Below, piece after piece: positions 24,233 through 35,785 of a DNA stretch of 64,000 bases (position 1 is the stretch's first letter; every line of letters starts with the position of its first letter). Origin of the DNA: Dolomedes plantarius (taxonomy: Eukaryota; Arthropoda; Arachnida; Araneae; Dolomedidae); assembly GCA_907164885.2 (NCBI GenBank), contig OU015497.1, positions 70,852,472 to 70,916,471 on the forward strand, written 5' to 3'. Position numbers and translations under genes: made by a program. Under the pieces are notes generated by a model that saw only the letters and a list, made by a program, of their open reading frames with translations, was not told where the DNA came from and did not search any database.

Positions 24233-24555
24233 AGTGTATTAAAGAGTGCGTAGAATCTATATATTTTTCGGAAACGATTGTTTATTTTGCATGACGGTAG
24301 ACGGCACTACCACAAAACATCCCACAAACGACCTTGTATCTGGGGTTGTTTAGAGCTGCATGATATCGATCATCATTTCATGTTTTTTCACGTGTCACGC
24401 TTGCATTTGCTTTCTGTCTAGCTACATTGGCTAAAGTAAGGGAAATCATTTTATTTTTACTAGTATATCAAATTAGAGTACTATGTAAACGTATAATAGA
24501 AAATTAATTTGTTTTGAAAAAAATTTCGTTTTCAAAAATGGCGTCCAATTTTGCC

Positions 24556-24571
24556 GTCCTCAATTGAGGAC
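24556..24571. repeat. 16-bp palindrome, internal
   Basis: GTCCTCAATTGAGGAC, followed by GCTGGGCGTT. It is inverted relative to the other two copies. Confidence 0.75.
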
Positions 24572-24722
24572 GCTGGGCGTTGCAGCCAACTTTTATACAA
24601 ATTTCAAGAGTCATTACAATTTTGGATTTTTTCGTGTAATAATTGCATTAAAAATTCGTTGAACTTTTATATGGTAATTAGCCATACGTTGTTTTGTTTT
24701 AGAAGGGTAATAAGTAATTATA

Positions 24723-25903
24723 ATGGCTCGTAGGTTCTTAACGATTGCAGAAGCTCATGAATATTTATTTTCCGAACAAATTGAAGCTGACATCATCGCA
24801 ATTCCACCTGACGTAGATGAACTAACTGATGAAGAGGATTTTGAAGATGAAAGTACAGCTTTAGCTGAAGTACGTGATATTGCAGGAACAGCTGAAATCG
24901 AAATTTCTGAATATCGAAATTCAGATGATAACAGTGATTTTGATGAAAATTATGCTGTTCCGCCTCCTTGAAAAAAAAGTGTAAAGAAAAAAAGAAAAAA
25001 ATGGATATTGTTATAATTTTTCTGTATATGGATGCAAAACTAGTTCAAAGACTAAGTAAAATCTCCCTTTTGGAAGTCAAGTTGTATTAGATATGCTGTC
25101 TATTGCTGAGAATCCGTTAAAGCATGTAGTATTTTTTCATAACTTTTTCAACAGTTACCAGTTGTTAGTGATGTTGAAAGAATCTGGATTTCGTGCTTGT
25201 GGCACTATAAGAGACAACAGAATGGCAGGATGTCCTCTGAAATCTCGGAAAGAAATAGAAAAAGAACCAAGAGGGTTATACGAGTATAAATTCGATAAGG
25301 AAAATGAAATTTTAATAGTCAAATGGAACGACAATAAGTCTGTTACTTTGGCAAAAAATTATGAGCAGATTAATCGTGTGAGACAAACACTGCGTTGGTG
25401 TAAAGGGGAGAAAGACAGACTTTCTGTTCCACAGCCAAACATAATCCACTCATACAACACATTTATGGGTGGTGTTGACCAACATTATTGGTATTTAGAA
25501 AAACATTGAATATCCATTTGGGAAAAATTTGTATTGGTCTTTATTTACAAGAATGGTCGACATGGCTGTTGTAAATGCCTATATATTCTATAAATCTGTC
25601 CATAAAGATGTGAAAAACAAGCATTTATCGATAAAAGATTTTCGACGAATAATAGCAGTAACTTACTTGCAAAAAGGAGTTACAAACCGTTCAGCGAGAG
25701 GTCGTTCGATGTCAACACCATCCTCTTCGGCTGTAAATGTTGACAGTATTCGCTATGATCTCGTAGGACATACTATTTTGAAACGAGACAAACAAAGATG
25801 TTGTCAGCTAAAAAATTGTGGTTCAAAACCACGCACATTCTATGAAAAGTGTAATGTAACATTGTGCACTCCTTGTTTTCCCAAATATCATACCAAATTC
25901 TAG
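24723..25903 (+). pseudogene. piggyBac transposase, internally deleted
   Basis: The acidic N-terminus (from ATG 24723; DVDELTDEEDFEDES) is usual for piggyBac transposases. The frame then decays, and a deletion around 24970-25060 removes the region carrying the first catalytic Asp. The remainder is clear: QVVLDMLSIAENPLKHVVFF, then HNFFNSYQLL where family members have D-N-F-F-x-S-Y (second catalytic Asp replaced by His), MGGVDQ with the third Asp retained, and a C-terminal Cys/His cluster CCQLKNCG ... CNVTLCTPCFPKYH. A frame change lies near 25505. It cannot be active. Confidence 0.9.
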
Positions 25904-25935
25904 AATAAGTTCATATTTTATGTAAATTTTTACGT

Positions 25936-26011
25936 ATTTTGTTTATATATCTTATGTATGCGTTTTGTTTATGTATCTTATGTATGCGTTTTGTTTATGT
26001 ATCTTATATGC
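25936..26011. repeat. 26-bp tandem repeat, three units
   Basis: TTTTGTTTATGTATCTTATG followed by TATGCG occurs three times in a row with one or two changes, in the 3' untranslated part of the piggyBac element. Confidence 0.85.
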
Positions 26012-26288
26012 GCATCTTGTTTTCCGTCATTCTGAATAAAATTTGTCCTTTTTATCAACTGTTATACTTCACTCAAAACTAAACATTATAGAGTTAAATA
26101 TTACTCTGTTTGAGATAAATTGTCATTAAATGATAAATAAATGTTAAGAAATAACAGTTTAAAATTAATTTTATCTTAAAATTTAATAAAATACTGTAAC
26201 TAGTCCGTTTTTACATACTATTACTTGTTGTTTTCGAATTTGCTCACTTCACTGAATTTCTTGATTTGTTTTCACCGCAACGCCCAGC

Positions 26289-26304
26289 GTCCTCAAATGA
26301 GGAC
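26289..26304. repeat. 16-bp palindrome, right subterminal
   Basis: GTCCTCAAATGAGGAC, preceded by ACGCCCAGC as in the left copy and therefore in direct orientation to it. Confidence 0.75.
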
Positions 26305-26536
26305 GGGCTATAATTTTAAATATAAATTACAAATTGATTGAATTTTAGATTTTTTGTACTCAGGGGGTCGTAATTACATAGATTTGAGAAAATGGTGAAA
26401 ATATTTCGAGCAGAAATAATTCGGGCGTTAATGGGAGGACGAAGATTTCTTTCTATGTAAATATTTATTTTTTTTAAATTCTAATGGGTAGTTCCGTAAA
26501 AATAAAATATAGCATTTGAATACCTTTAGCCCTGTA

Positions 26537-27205
26537 TATCATAATATTTTCCTAATTTATCAATTATTAGAAAATGTCCAGAAATTATTACCTCATACAG
26601 ATGTAATTATGAATTATTCTTCTGATATAATATTTTTAACTGTTGTACAAAATTTTTCGTTTATAAAATTTAATTCAATTTTCAATTTGTTTTCAAAGAT
26701 AATTTAAAACTTTATCGTCAGCTGTTGTCCATTACATTAAAACGATTTTAAACAGCCTAGAAGAATATATTTCTGACCTCAAATATGAGACAGGTCATTC
26801 AATAATGATTTGAGAGGTATTTACTGTTTACGATTTATAAAACTAATCTTTACTACTTTAGAAAATATTCGGAGAAAAATAAAATCATAATGGTCAGATT
26901 CTTAAATCCCAAGAAGATCGTAAAAATGTCATTTAGTTTAAAGTAGTCATTTTTCAGGCTAAATAACATTAGATTTGGCTGTCTTTGAAAACTACTGTTT
27001 TCTGTAAAAATGTCTCTCTTGGATTTGTGTTTTTGTCACAGTCTGTCATTTACGTTTTCAAAGAGTTTTCATTTTAGCCGAGATTCCGTTCTGAGGGACA
27101 AACACATAGGATTCTAACCATTCTCTTAAAAGCCCCGTGACAGGAAACCAACGTCGCAATGTAATCACTTTCCAGTCTCGGGCCTTGGAAGTGAAGTACA
27201 CATCC
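26537..27205. other. AT-rich non-coding stretch
   Basis: No recognisable element. Just downstream at 27206-27226 is a perfect 8-bp stem (GTAACGTG/CACGTTAC) with a 5-nt loop. Confidence 0.5.
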
Positions 27206-27423
27206 GTAACGTGAAGTGCACGTTACGTCATAGTAGCGGGAGGTTGTCCCTGGGCGGAATGGGTGATGTACGTTGGGAGTTTACTCCTTGTAGGGTGACC
27301 CTAGGCGTGAAGGTCATTCCATGTGCTCAGCTAAAATTAGTAGGCAAAGGAGCCAAGACAGGCGTCTACCTCCTGATGCTCCGGTTATTTGACTAACAGA
27401 AGCTGTACATTTCCTCCTCCTCA

Positions 27424-27671
27424 TGACTTCGTTGATCCCATGTGACATAGGCTCCCGGACTGTGCTTTCAAGACTTACAAGCGGTCGTATCAAGTGCCTT
27501 TCTTTTAATGAGAGCTGGGAGGACTTCACTACCTTCACCAAGTGCCACGACCACCAGGCTTCTGCAGAGCATACAATGGATTGCATGGGCCTCTCTAGAG
27601 AGGATATCTATTGCGATCCTCTTCTTGTGCTCGACTACCTGAGAGTCAACGGACTTATAGATCTTGTCTGA
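27424..27671 (+). pseudogene. Non-LTR retrotransposon, RNase H/C-terminal fragment
   Basis: The frame reads SRLTSGRIKCLSFNESW, TTFTKCHDHQASAEHTMDCM, then SREDIYCDPLLVLDYLRVNG and a stop. The order R-L-x-x-G-H-x-K ... C-x-x-C/H ... A-S-P-E-H-I-L-D-C-L-G-L ... D-P-L-L-V is the C-terminal cap seen after the RNase H domain in many arthropod non-LTR elements. No reverse transcriptase core lies upstream, so the copy is 5' truncated. It is a different subfamily from the fragment at 3723-3990. Confidence 0.7.
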
Positions 27672-27674
27672 CTT

Positions 27675-28164
27675 TGTCAGACACTGGAAAATAGGCAAAA
27701 CCACAATAACAGTACACATCCAGATGACTGCGCAGTATTTTTAGCCCTATACCACGATGTTATGTGTGACTTCGCTGTGGAGTCACTTCGGCCAGCATGT
27801 GATGTCACATCATTATTAGTCGGAGTCACGCCGTCGCAATGACTTCATAGCAAAATCTCATGGAGAATGTCCGTCGACATGGAACTCGTTCACCGATTTG
27901 CGACAGTGTGGTCGAAATTCGATCGCGGCATTTGATCTGACCAGTGAAACTCTCCAAATGGTCACAACAACTGCACTGTAGCTGTATGGGATATAAGGTA
28001 GGTAACAAAGTTCAAAGGTCTGAATCTTCATGTTACGAAGAATATCTATAAATTCGTAATCGGATCCGGTCTGTTTGCCACCAGTGTAATCGCAAAAGAT
28101 AATTACAATGGTCCAAAAAACAACAAAAAACAGGCTAACGATTCCTATCACAACTATAGCATCT
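27675..28164. other. Non-coding stretch, GC-balanced
   Basis: Less AT-rich than the surroundings and possibly the 3' UTR of the retrotransposon fragment upstream. No other identity seen. Confidence 0.4.
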
Positions 28165-28530
28165 GGACGCGGTAGCCCAGTTGGCAAGAGCAGCGGGCCA
28201 GTGATCTGAACGTCCGTGGTTCGATTATCGTCGCTATAAATCTACCACCATGCTCACTAATGGTGGCCGGGGTACGTAATATAGGGCGTGGCTATAACGT
28301 CCTCCAAGTTCTCAAATTTACCTCTGGAGGTGCGGTTTCAAGTGTTCCGGTCTCGGACTCGGATACTTGACTCGGTTCAAAATTACGGGACCGGTCATTT
28401 AGCCAAGTCGGACTCCGAAACTTGTGGTGCTAATTCAAAACAGGAGCCGCACCTTCATCGCCCATAGCCTTCGGGACTTGATCTGATGTCTACTGTCGGT
28501 CAAAGGGCATAAGCAACAACAACAGCAACA
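28165..28530 (+). repeat. tRNA-derived SINE, full-length copy
   Basis: The head reads GGTAGCCCAGTTGGCAAGAG (A box) and GGTTCGATTAT (B-box-like, 28218-28228). The body contains GGTTCAAAATTACGGGACCG, corresponding to CGGTCAAAATTGAGG in other copies, then TAGCCAAGTCGGACTCCGA, and the tail reads GGGCATAAGCAACAACAACA. Same family as 6195-6560, with a more diverged head. Confidence 0.75.
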
Positions 28531-30222
28531 ACAACTATAACATATAAATTGTCAATTATATTATCTCACTTTTAACATGCGAAAGAAAGGTAAAGAATTA
28601 TAAGAGCATTATAAAGAATATAGAAAGATATTGAATTTTGGATTCAGAATCAAAAGCTGTCAGATCACGAGGTCTGAAATTCCCTAGAGTTCAGCCGTTT
28701 TGTATCCATTTCTAGAGAAAGTTTCTGTGAAGTCGAGGCCAGATAGTTATAGTGATGACAATGGTGTTGAGCAATATTCTTGCAATGATCTATGAGGAGA
28801 ATTAGCAACTTAAATCAATTTAATTTTGGTCATACATTTTAAAATACTTTTAGTCAGGAAATAAGAGTTAGACTTCATATTATGTTGGCTTTGTACACGA
28901 GTTGCTTCATTATCTATTTATTTTTTACTTCTTTGGTAACTAGCTGACATTTTTATCTTTGACTGTAGTAAAATCCCCTTGGTGCTAAAGTCAAGTATTT
29001 AACGAACTGGTCATTTTAGTTATAACAATCGTTTTATTTTTTATTCCGGTACTATAAATCTGCTAGGAACTAAAAGGATAAAAGCAACCCGAGCTACTTG
29101 ACAGAATAAAATTTCAAACTCTCCCTCAGGATGTAATTTAGCGTTTGTCGCCTTTTCCAAAAGTATGTGAAAACTGCAACTTTTGCGCTTGGAGAAATGC
29201 TAACATTTTATTTCCTCTAAACTACTATGGAATATAAAAGTACTGCGATAAAATATTTTTCTGTTTTATGTGGGATAGCTTTTATCCAAAATAGTTTAAA
29301 ACATAACCTAAAATAGAGTCTTCCCAGATAGGACAATTACTGCGTAATAATCATAATAAAAATAGTATTCACATGATTTGCAAAATGCTCACATTGGAAC
29401 TAATTAAGAATTATTATGTACTGGTGAAAAAAATCCATTCTAATGAAAGATGAAATATTTTGTAGATAACATCAAAAAGTAATATAGTTCAAATAATTAT
29501 GTATAACAAAACTTTACTAAGTCTCAAAATTTTACATAGCAATTGTGAGGATACAATATATGTTATGAATATATATGTTATGCAGTTATGAATAGTAATT
29601 ATGAGATATATCAATTCTTTGGGAGACATAATATATTTCTTCATTTTAAATATCATTCTTTATGCAATTCAATATTTCATACATTAAACATTTTTTTAAA
29701 ATATATAAGAGGATTATGAAAAAATATTTATTCCAGGCATTTCACTTGGTATCTGTTTATAAAGAATCTGCGTTTTTTTTCTTGAATATTTTTATTCACC
29801 TCTCAATTTTTCACCATCCTTTTTCATTGATTTTTTCATCCAATTTTGGCTTCGGCGACCATAAATAAATATATTTCTATAGTTTACATGGACAGAAAGC
29901 TGTAAAAATTTTAAGTACTTTTCCTATAATGCTTCGAAAATTGCAATCAACAAATTCAAAATATATGATAAGTATTTTCATCGGAGCTGTACAGGATATC
30001 TGTCAAATGTCATAAGGTTTTGATAAACTTATAGAATATAAGTTTCTGTTTTTGAAATTCTCCAGTCCTGAAATAATTTAGCATAGTTTCAATGAGTATT
30101 TTTAAGTTTACTGTTATGAGTATTAAGGTGCCAGCATTCTTTGATTCTCTGCTCGAGATTTTACATATGCATTTCCCAAAGTTACATAATTCCAAATTCA
30201 CTATCTCAATGCTCGATAGTCA
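28531..30222. other. AT-rich non-coding stretch
   Basis: About 1.7 kb with no recognisable element or exon. Confidence 0.55.
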
Positions 30223-30224
30223 AT

Positions 30225-30321
<97 letters not shown>
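30223..30321. repeat. (TA)n microsatellite
   Basis: Near-pure TA with one phase break near 30246. Confidence 0.97.
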
Positions 30322-30323
<2 letters not shown>

Positions 30324-30409
30324 AAACTGAATATAATCTTCTACATGTTTAGTGTTTTGAAAAATTCAGGTTCCTGGAATTCTTAACTATACCTTATTAA
30401 TTTTTTTAA

Positions 30410-30695
30410 TTCTGCTAACAGAAAAATTTAAATCGATTAAAAATTAATTTAAAATCAAGTAGAATGCTCTAAAACATATAAGGTATTTAGTTGAAGATTT
30501 TAACTACAGATGAAAGCGTAGTTACATACACACACACGCACACAATAATGTTATAAATAATGACATTTATGTTTATTCATAGCAAACATTCCAATACCCT
30601 GATGAACTTTAGAATGGTATCTATTACACTGAAAGTCAAATACTTGTGCTCTTTACTCAAAGCACTAAGCCACAGATTCCGATGACAACAGAGTA
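30410..30695. repeat. Dispersed ~285-bp repeat, copy A
   Basis: It aligns in direct orientation with 37245-37533. Shared landmarks in order: TCTAAAACATATAAG, TTTAACTACAGAT, TAGTTAC, AATGACATTTA, AAACATTCCAATACC, GTCAAATACTTGT, CAGATTCC. Copy A carries a short (AC)n in the middle. Its nature is unknown: there is no coding potential, no clear terminal repeats and no pol III promoter. Confidence 0.7.
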
Positions 30696-30699
30696 GAAC

Positions 30700-31389
30700 G
30701 TAAACAATGCATGATTGTTTGTCATTTAGTCCAAAAGGGTTTAAATTATTGTATGTGAAGAACAGGTAGTTTTAATTAAGCTAGTTAAAGGAATGATACG
30801 GAATTATGAGACTTTTGTTAATGATAATTTACATCTCTCTTTTAGCAATGTAGACATCAGCATTACATTGCAATTAAAAGGACTCATTATATGTGACAAA
30901 GGAAATTTATGTTTAGAATATGTTCGCATAAACTGTCTTATAGTTTTGTTAAGAATAATAATTCAAATAGAATTTGACAAATTGGAATGATTTTGGAATT
31001 ATCTGCTTGATATAAAAATGAAATATTCTCCAGTAATTAGGAAAGATTCAAAATGTTTTTAAGATTTACAAGCTTTGGTTCTGTTTTTTTTTAAATCCTC
31101 TTCGCAATTGATAAATTTAATATTTTTTAATTAGTAAGATTTTTAATGACAATACCGACATTCTGTAAACTTTCCACTCTCACTCTTACAAACGAACGTT
31201 TTACATTCACCTTTTTTTGGATCTTGCAATACTGGTTTTGGATTGTTTGCTCCCTGTATCCTTTTATGTACATTTATTTGTGATTGTATAAATGAATGCA
31301 TGTCAGTAAAATTAGAGAAAATTCTTTTCAGCGGGATAGCAAAACATAAAAGGATGCAGAATAACTAATTGTTCAGATACCATTACTGT
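30700..31389. other. AT-rich non-coding stretch
   Basis: No recognisable element. Confidence 0.5.
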
Positions 31390-31565
31390 TCGCCGGACGA
31401 TGGTCGAATGGCTAGGGCGCTGGCATTCGCTACCACAGTCTGTGTGTCCGAGTCCTACTCTTGACATGGACGTTTGTAGCCGTTCGGAATTGGCTTTAAG
31501 CAGTAGGTCCCGGTCTAATTAGCCCTCGTGTAGCAAAAATTGACCGTAGCGCTCCAAATAAAACC
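31390..31565 (+). repeat. tRNA-derived SINE (GGTCGAATGGCTAGGGC family)
   Basis: A-box-like TGGTCGAATGGCTAGGGCG (31401 onward) and B-box-like GTCCGAGTCC (31446 onward) are followed by the body GTTTGTAGCCGTTCGGAA, TAATTAGCCCTCGTGTAGCA and GACCGTAGCGCTCCAAA. It matches 56811-56995 on the minus strand almost end to end. Confidence 0.8.
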
Positions 31566-32013
31566 ATTACTGATCGGCATTCACCGAGAAGATCTTAAAG
31601 TCTGTTCTGTTTTCGATCTTCAAGAGGATTTTGACCCCCTTTAACGTAATTCGACTCATGCCATTCCGGTAAGACCCAGTAATTGCGAAGAAATCAACAA
31701 CTTACTCAATATGCCCTGTAATGAAATAACTACCAGAATAACAGAAAAATAACGGAAGAGAAAGATATCTGGATATGCCAAGATTTTCTGTTTCATAAAC
31801 ACAATGCTTTGCACTACCGGCATCGCGTTCCTCCTGTTACCTCCATTTCAGGTTTGCCTCGTTCCACGTATAATGAAATAGTTACCAAACTGAATATCAT
31901 TTTTCCTGCTTTTAATGCATCGGCTGCCTGAATACTGATTACGCGTAAAACACGATCTCATAATGATTCATTTGTTATGACAGTTATATTAGTAGGCTAC
32001 GAATGATTTAAAG
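31566..32013. other. Non-coding stretch, GC-balanced
   Basis: No recognisable element or exon. Confidence 0.4.
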
Positions 32014-32243
32014 CAGAGTTTCTCATCCTGCGGAACGCGATCCCAATGAGGGTAACGATGGCATGTAAAGGGGATCGGGAAAACCGCTATTAAGACAGCT
32101 TAATAGATTCAACCAGTCGCTTGTACAATTATTAATTATTACTTTTATGAAGTTTTGGTCTAGGGAGTCAATAAGTTTTCATTTTATATTTCTTACGTTC
32201 GGCGGGGGCGGGTCAGTTGGGCTAATATGTTAGAGATTCGCTG
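32014..32243. mobile_element. Probable hAT-type MITE
   Basis: The left end CAGAGTTTCTCATCCTGCGG and the right end in reverse CAGCGAATCTCTAACATATT share the CAG-x-G-x-x-TCTC-x-A pattern typical of hAT termini. The flanking octamers ATTTAAAG (32006-32013) and ATCTAAAC (32244-32251) agree at 6 of 8 positions. GGAACGCGATCCCAATGAGG near the left end recalls the subterminal region of many hAT MITEs. Only 230 bp and non-coding. Confidence 0.55.
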
Positions 32244-32251
32244 ATCTAAAC

Positions 32252-32523
32252 TATTGGAAAATGCACAACAGGATGAAGTAGGATTAATAAAAAATTGTGA
32301 AATAAATATTATGTTTAATTATTATAGAACAAAAATATTTTTTTATAATTTCTTTAATATTATAAACGTACCTGTAACTAATGCCTGTGTAAAGAGCAAC
32401 ATTTCATGCTGAGAAAGAGGAACATTTAAAACGACACAATTGGTACAATGTTCCACAGTTTATTTTTTGAAATAAATCTGGTCTCAGATAAAACTAAAAG
32501 AATAAATTTGATTACGTGTTTCA

Positions 32524-32524
<1 letters not shown>
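32252..32524. other. AT-rich non-coding stretch
   Basis: No recognisable element. Confidence 0.5.

Positions 32525-32610
<86 letters not shown>
32525..32610. repeat. (TA)n microsatellite
   Basis: About 42 TA units. Confidence 0.97.
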
Positions 32611-32616
<6 letters not shown>

Positions 32617-32797
32617 AATTCCAAACTTTTTACTATTTAACACGCTCTTTCCAAATTCTTCATCCTAATGCAACAGAATACCGTCCCTTAACCTTGGATT
32701 GCGACCTATAATCAACCAATATCAATCTATTAGATTTTCCACTAAGGCCACGCATGGAAAGAATTATATAGCGAAGTCTATTCTAAAAGCTATGACG

Positions 32798-33245
32798 TGA
32801 ACCCTTTCGATAATCACCCCATGTGGTGTGATGGTCATGTGTCAGTTTTTAACCAATTAAAGTTCAGCCAGCCTGAAAAACCCGCGCTTTTCTCGATAAT
32901 TCCGTAGCTTTTGGGTGTCTGCTCTCAGCCAAGAAACATGTAGAGCTCTCCGTGAGTATTTTTCAGCGGTCCTGCCGCTGGTCGGGGCGCCGTACCCGAC
33001 TAGCCGTTATGTGTTTGGAACGTTAAGTTTGACATGTGTATCTCCAGTCTTTTTAAAACCTCATTCTTAATAAAAGAACTGTGAAGCTTTTGTGGAGTAC
33101 CATGTTTTCTGCCTGGACTTCCTTTCTATGCCACTACGACTACAAGATTTCTCTGGGACGCTGCTCTATCTCGTCCCTGATGAGTCAACGGCCAAGTTAT
33201 TTGCCCGGCAACCATACAACCATTATTATTTTTATTATTATTTCA
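32798..33245 (+). repeat. ~448-bp direct repeat, candidate 5' LTR
   Basis: It begins TGAACCCTTTCGATAATCAC and ends TTATTATTATTTCA (TG...CA). It is repeated with few changes at 36064-36513 in the same orientation. It contains AATAAA at 33069-33074 and a GC-rich block GTCGGGGCGCCGTACCCGAC. Size, ends and polyadenylation signal suit an LTR. No primer-binding site was recognised downstream and no target duplication was found, so this is a candidate only. Confidence 0.6.
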
Positions 33246-34270
33246 AGAGTCGGCGTAGAACGTTACCTCCGTCAGGAAATTTTTTTTCCCACTGGATTTC
33301 CGACCCATGTTCCGGTGAGCAAAGGACATGTGTGAAATTTTTAGCTTCCACTGGGGTGTTTCGTTATGAGCTATTCCATTCAGTTATCATCTTTGCGCGT
33401 GATTCATCATAGACGGGTGTCCACTGGGCTAGTGTGATTTTGATTAGCCGGCAATTATTTTCAGTGTTATAACCAGCACGAACTAATGTGCTTTTGGAAG
33501 GCAGTGGTGCTAGGATTGTGCGTTTCACAAACAACAGCGTGTGGAATATTCAACTCCTCCTGTGATGTTGCATTGCGAGTGATTTCATACAAGTTTTAGT
33601 TCTGATGTGGGTAATTTCTAGTCACCAAAAGTGAATTAGTATGCGTTTATGTGAGTTTGTCGTGGAGATCGTGGAGGTGTTGGCGATCATTCGTCAAAAT
33701 TTGTGCTCTTTCAAACGGATGCTACTATCCTGAAGGAAAATTGATGTGTTTAAAACGGTAAAATGAAGTGGCAAGTGTTGTAAATTTCTCTAAGATTATA
33801 TTTAATGTTTTTTAACGTATTTGGCAAAGAGAATTTTTATTTAAAGTGTATTTAAATTCTGATGAAGAATATTATGAGTAATTTTGATATGTTTTCTTAA
33901 ATATAATTCATAAAATAATAGATAAAGGGATAGATTACGAATAATAAAAAGTTAAGAAAATTCCAACATTTCATTTGTGCAAATAAGAAAATTGAATTTT
34001 TGAAAATATAACTGTGTATTGATAAATTGAGATTTAATTCACTAATTTTGATATATTTTAATCATATCATTTATTGTGCATTTTAGTTTCAGTAAGTGAT
34101 TTTTAATGTTTAAAGTTACTAATTTAGATATATTCCATAACATTTAGTGTATATTTAGTTTCATTAAGTGATTTTGATACTTTTAGTTATTAGTCATTTC
34201 TGTATTTTTGTGACACATTTACTGGAAGCTATGGGACTTTCAATAGCAATAAGAACTGAGAGTATGTTTA
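33246..34270. other. Interior of candidate LTR element, non-coding
   Basis: Lies between the two direct repeats. Neither gag nor pol similarity is visible. The 3' half is very AT-rich with loosely repeated segments (TTTAGTTTCA-T/G-TAAGTGATTTT near 34085 and 34158). Confidence 0.45.
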
Positions 34271-35780
34271 TGTTACGGGGAAATACGCGTAACATTGCAA
34301 ATAATGAAGTAGAAATAGACATATGCGAACAAACAAAGTTGGAGGGGACAAAGGTACGGTGAAGTCCGCGTAACATTGCAAATAATGAAGTAGAAAGAGA
34401 CATGTGCGGACAAACAGAGTTAAGGGGACAAGCGTACGGTGAAGTTACAAATAAGGATTGATGGAGACAAGAGATGAATAGGCGGTGGACTTGAGAGGTT
34501 CAAAAGAAAGAAGAAGTAAAAAAGGGGAACCAGGAGATGAAGAGAAAAACGCCGACAAAGGAAGTCCAGAAGGAGAGGTAATTAAGAAGTGAAAAGATAT
34601 GATACACAGACAGGAAAGCGCATATGGGAAGGCATGTAGAAAATAAATCATTAAAAATGAGAACAGATGAACATGAAAGACGGGGAGAAGATATGATTTA
34701 GCCGAAAACAAGGTAAACGGAAACAGATGAAGTGCTGGGAACACGTGATGAAAAGAGCCATGGGAATATGATGTTATGTAAGGGGAGGAGAATGTACGAA
34801 TGGGCGGAGAGATATAGGTCCCCCCAAAATTATGGAAAACCAATGGCAAAGGGAGGCGTGGCAAAATGGAAGGAGGAGCAATGAGAAGGTGGAAGACATA
34901 TTAACGAAGGAGTTTTATGACGAGAGCATATAAGAAGGAGTTGTGCTAAAGAGCAGATAAGAGGGAGTTTTTGCAAAAGACCAGATACGAAGGAGTTGTG
35001 GTAAGAACCAGATAAGAGATGAATATGATGCGGAGAGCCTAAACAGAAGGGGTTTTTGCTAATAGCCGAGATCTGATGTGATGTTTTATGCCGAGAGCCC
35101 ATAACAGATAATAAGTTATGCCGAAAGTGCCCAGCCGAGTATGGACCCAATGAATGAGACCCAGCGGAGCGCCAAGCCTACCTGACCAGTTATTGACCGA
35201 GCCCCGACAAAGAACCAGGTATGACCGAAAGATTTTCGAACGGAGCGAGCGCATTTGATGAACCCAGTCCTAGTTCATTTAAGGAGACCCCAATTCTCCG
35301 AGAACCCAGCGCCTCTGAAAGACAGCAATACCGTGCATCAGTGGAGGTATGTCTGTGCTCTTTTATTTGACACCTTATGATAAATATGTGCCCTCGCATT
35401 TTCTCATTCATTCCGAATAAGTTCATAATATAGTTTTGATAGATATTTAAGAATTAGGAGTAATGTGGATAGGTAACTTAACGCAATTCATGAGTGTAGC
35501 CAATATTGAAAATAATAAGTGTGAATATCTGTGATGATAAGTGGAAGGATTAAGTGTAATATTTTCTGTGTGTATGTATATCATTTTAGATGTTGTTAAT
35601 TAATAAACGTGTCATTTATTATCTACAATTAGATAGTCTGTAATAATTTGTGAAACACAACGCAATGTGAAGACTTTAGGATGTTTAATTACATGACATT
35701 TAATTAATAATAGTTGAAAGGTCTATTATATTTGGTCCCATGACCGATTCTTTTCCCCACCCACAAACTATTCCATTATA
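34271..35780 (+). mobile_element. Solo LTR (TGTTACGGGG family), second copy
   Basis: 1510 bp from TGTTACGGGGAAATACGCG to CTATTCCATTATA, flanked by GTTTA at 34266-34270 and 35781-35785. It is the inverted counterpart of 14216-15642. AATAAA is at 35602-35607. An 81-bp segment starting CGCGTAACATTGCAAATAAT is tandemly duplicated at 34286-34447 and accounts for nearly all the length difference from the first copy. The terminal CA has become TA. No pol-like frame is visible. Confidence 0.87.
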
Positions 35781-35785
35781 GTTTA

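Larger units (their letters stand above)
24201..26427 (+). mobile_element. piggyBac element with internal palindromes
   Basis: TTAA at 24197-24200 and 26428-26431 bounds it. The ends are CCCGTTAACGCCC on the left and CGCCCGAATTATT on the right in reverse. Three copies of a GTCCTC-A/T-GAGGAC palindrome, each next to GCGTTGGG/GCCCAGCGT-type sequence, lie at 24217-24232, 24556-24571 and 26289-26304. A decayed piggyBac transposase is inside. Removing the element and one TTAA rejoins a retrotransposon reading frame. A second TTAA at 24205-24208 is an alternative left boundary. Confidence 0.88.
22892..26534. mobile_element. Foldback mariner-type element hosting two later insertions
   Basis: The left end CAGGGTGCCTGATCTAAAGG and the right end in reverse CAGGGCTAAAGGTATTC are inverted. 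They share a further ~70 bp including TTTTTACGGAACTACC, and TA flanks both ends (22890-22891, 26535-26536). The left arm leads into the C-terminal end of a mariner-type transposase on the minus strand, mirrored at once on the plus strand (23004-23338). A Jockey/CR1-like retrotransposon sits at about 23358-26450, and a piggyBac element lies inside that. Confidence 0.75.

Noticed and set aside
27826..28187. Minus-strand frames of 60 and 109 residues as a membrane protein
   Set aside because: The longer one has a hydrophobic segment, but it overlaps the SINE start, and no family or gene signals support it.
33081..33412. Overlapping plus-strand frames in the 450-bp direct repeat as coding
   Set aside because: The frames recur only because the DNA is repeated, and they terminate at different places in the two copies.
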